This document shows, piece after piece, positions 5,613 through 5,644 of a stretch of DNA of 5,644 nucleotides. Made by a program: the position numbers and the translations under genes. Positions within the stretch are counted from its first letter, which is position 1; each line of letters starts with the position of its first letter. Under the pieces are notes generated by a model. That model did no database searches. It saw nothing but the letters and a program-made list of their open reading frames with translations, and had not been told where the DNA came from. The stretch is from CAYJPK01 sp964372035 (GTDB taxonomy: Bacteria; Desulfobacterota; Desulfovibrionia; Desulfovibrionales; Desulfovibrionaceae): the NCBI GenBank assembly GCA_964372035.1, contig CAYJPK010000109.1:1-5644 (forward strand). Reading direction: 5' to 3'.

Positions 5613-5638
5613 AAACTCTAGTCTATAGAGTTTTTTTT
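5613..5638 (+). terminator. Second hairpin with T run at the right edge
   Basis: AAACTCTA (5613-5620) and TAGAGTTT (5626-5633) make a perfect 8-bp stem with the loop GTCTA, followed by more T to 5638. Only about 30 bases separate it from the flagellin terminator and no gene fits between them. It is best read as a tandem back-up terminator, or as a leader element of a gene beyond the edge. Confidence 0.6.
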
Positions 5639-5644
5639 ATGTGT

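Noticed and set aside
1..5644. CRISPR array, insertion sequence, tRNA or rRNA
   Set aside because: No regularly spaced repeats, transposase-like protein, terminal inverted repeats of an element, cloverleaf or ribosomal RNA sequence was seen on either strand.

Overview
The window is AT-rich DNA, and its gene content suggests a motile, flagellated Gram-negative bacterium of the Desulfovibrio type (Desulfovibrionales / former Deltaproteobacteria). The strongest clue is the flagellin. Its N-terminal D0/D1 region (MSLVINNNMMAANAARHLS, then RLSSGLRVNSAADDAAGLAI and IDEKLIRMKELAEQAATGTY) and its compact middle (SLSGAHDGSG, STGALKIHFGVGN) look like Desulfovibrio-group flagellins as I remember them. 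The low GC would fit an AT-rich or host-associated lineage. The assignment is recalled family resemblance, not a database search.

Layout, left to right. Positions 1-203 hold no gene. They contain a perfect 14-bp palindrome and a perfect 17-bp-stem bidirectional terminator. Positions 204-3038 (minus strand) encode a 944-residue membrane-anchored hybrid histidine kinase (TM - PAS - PAS - HisKA - HATPase - REC - K/E-rich linker - Hpt - helical tail), which carries a whole phosphorelay in one polypeptide. Its own near-consensus sigma-70 promoter and a good ribosome binding site lie in the 78-bp gap before the next gene. Positions 3117-4301 (minus strand) encode carboxynorspermidine/carboxyspermidine decarboxylase (NspC), the last step of the alternative spermidine/norspermidine pathway. 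Positions 4302-4651 are a divergent regulatory region. On the nspC side it has a dyad overlapping a possible -35 box. On the flagellin side it has a candidate sigma-28 (FliA) promoter and a short leader. Positions 4652-5539 (plus strand) encode flagellin, followed by a textbook terminator and then a second hairpin-plus-T-run at the right edge.

The most interesting structure is the flagellin leader. It can form two small hairpins, and each shows an A-N-GGA motif in a six-base loop (ACGGAA and ATGGAG); the second one contains the Shine-Dalgarno sequence. This is the architecture expected for a CsrA-repressed flagellin mRNA, as in the known Bacillus subtilis hag CsrA/FliW system. With the sigma-28 promoter it implies both transcriptional and translational coupling of flagellin synthesis to hook completion.

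The three genes need not share one pathway. Polyamines and hybrid kinases often influence the motile/sessile switch, so their neighbourhood with flagellin is suggestive, but no functional link is shown by the sequence. The partner dehydrogenase of NspC, a cognate output regulator for the kinase, csrA and fliW are not in this window.
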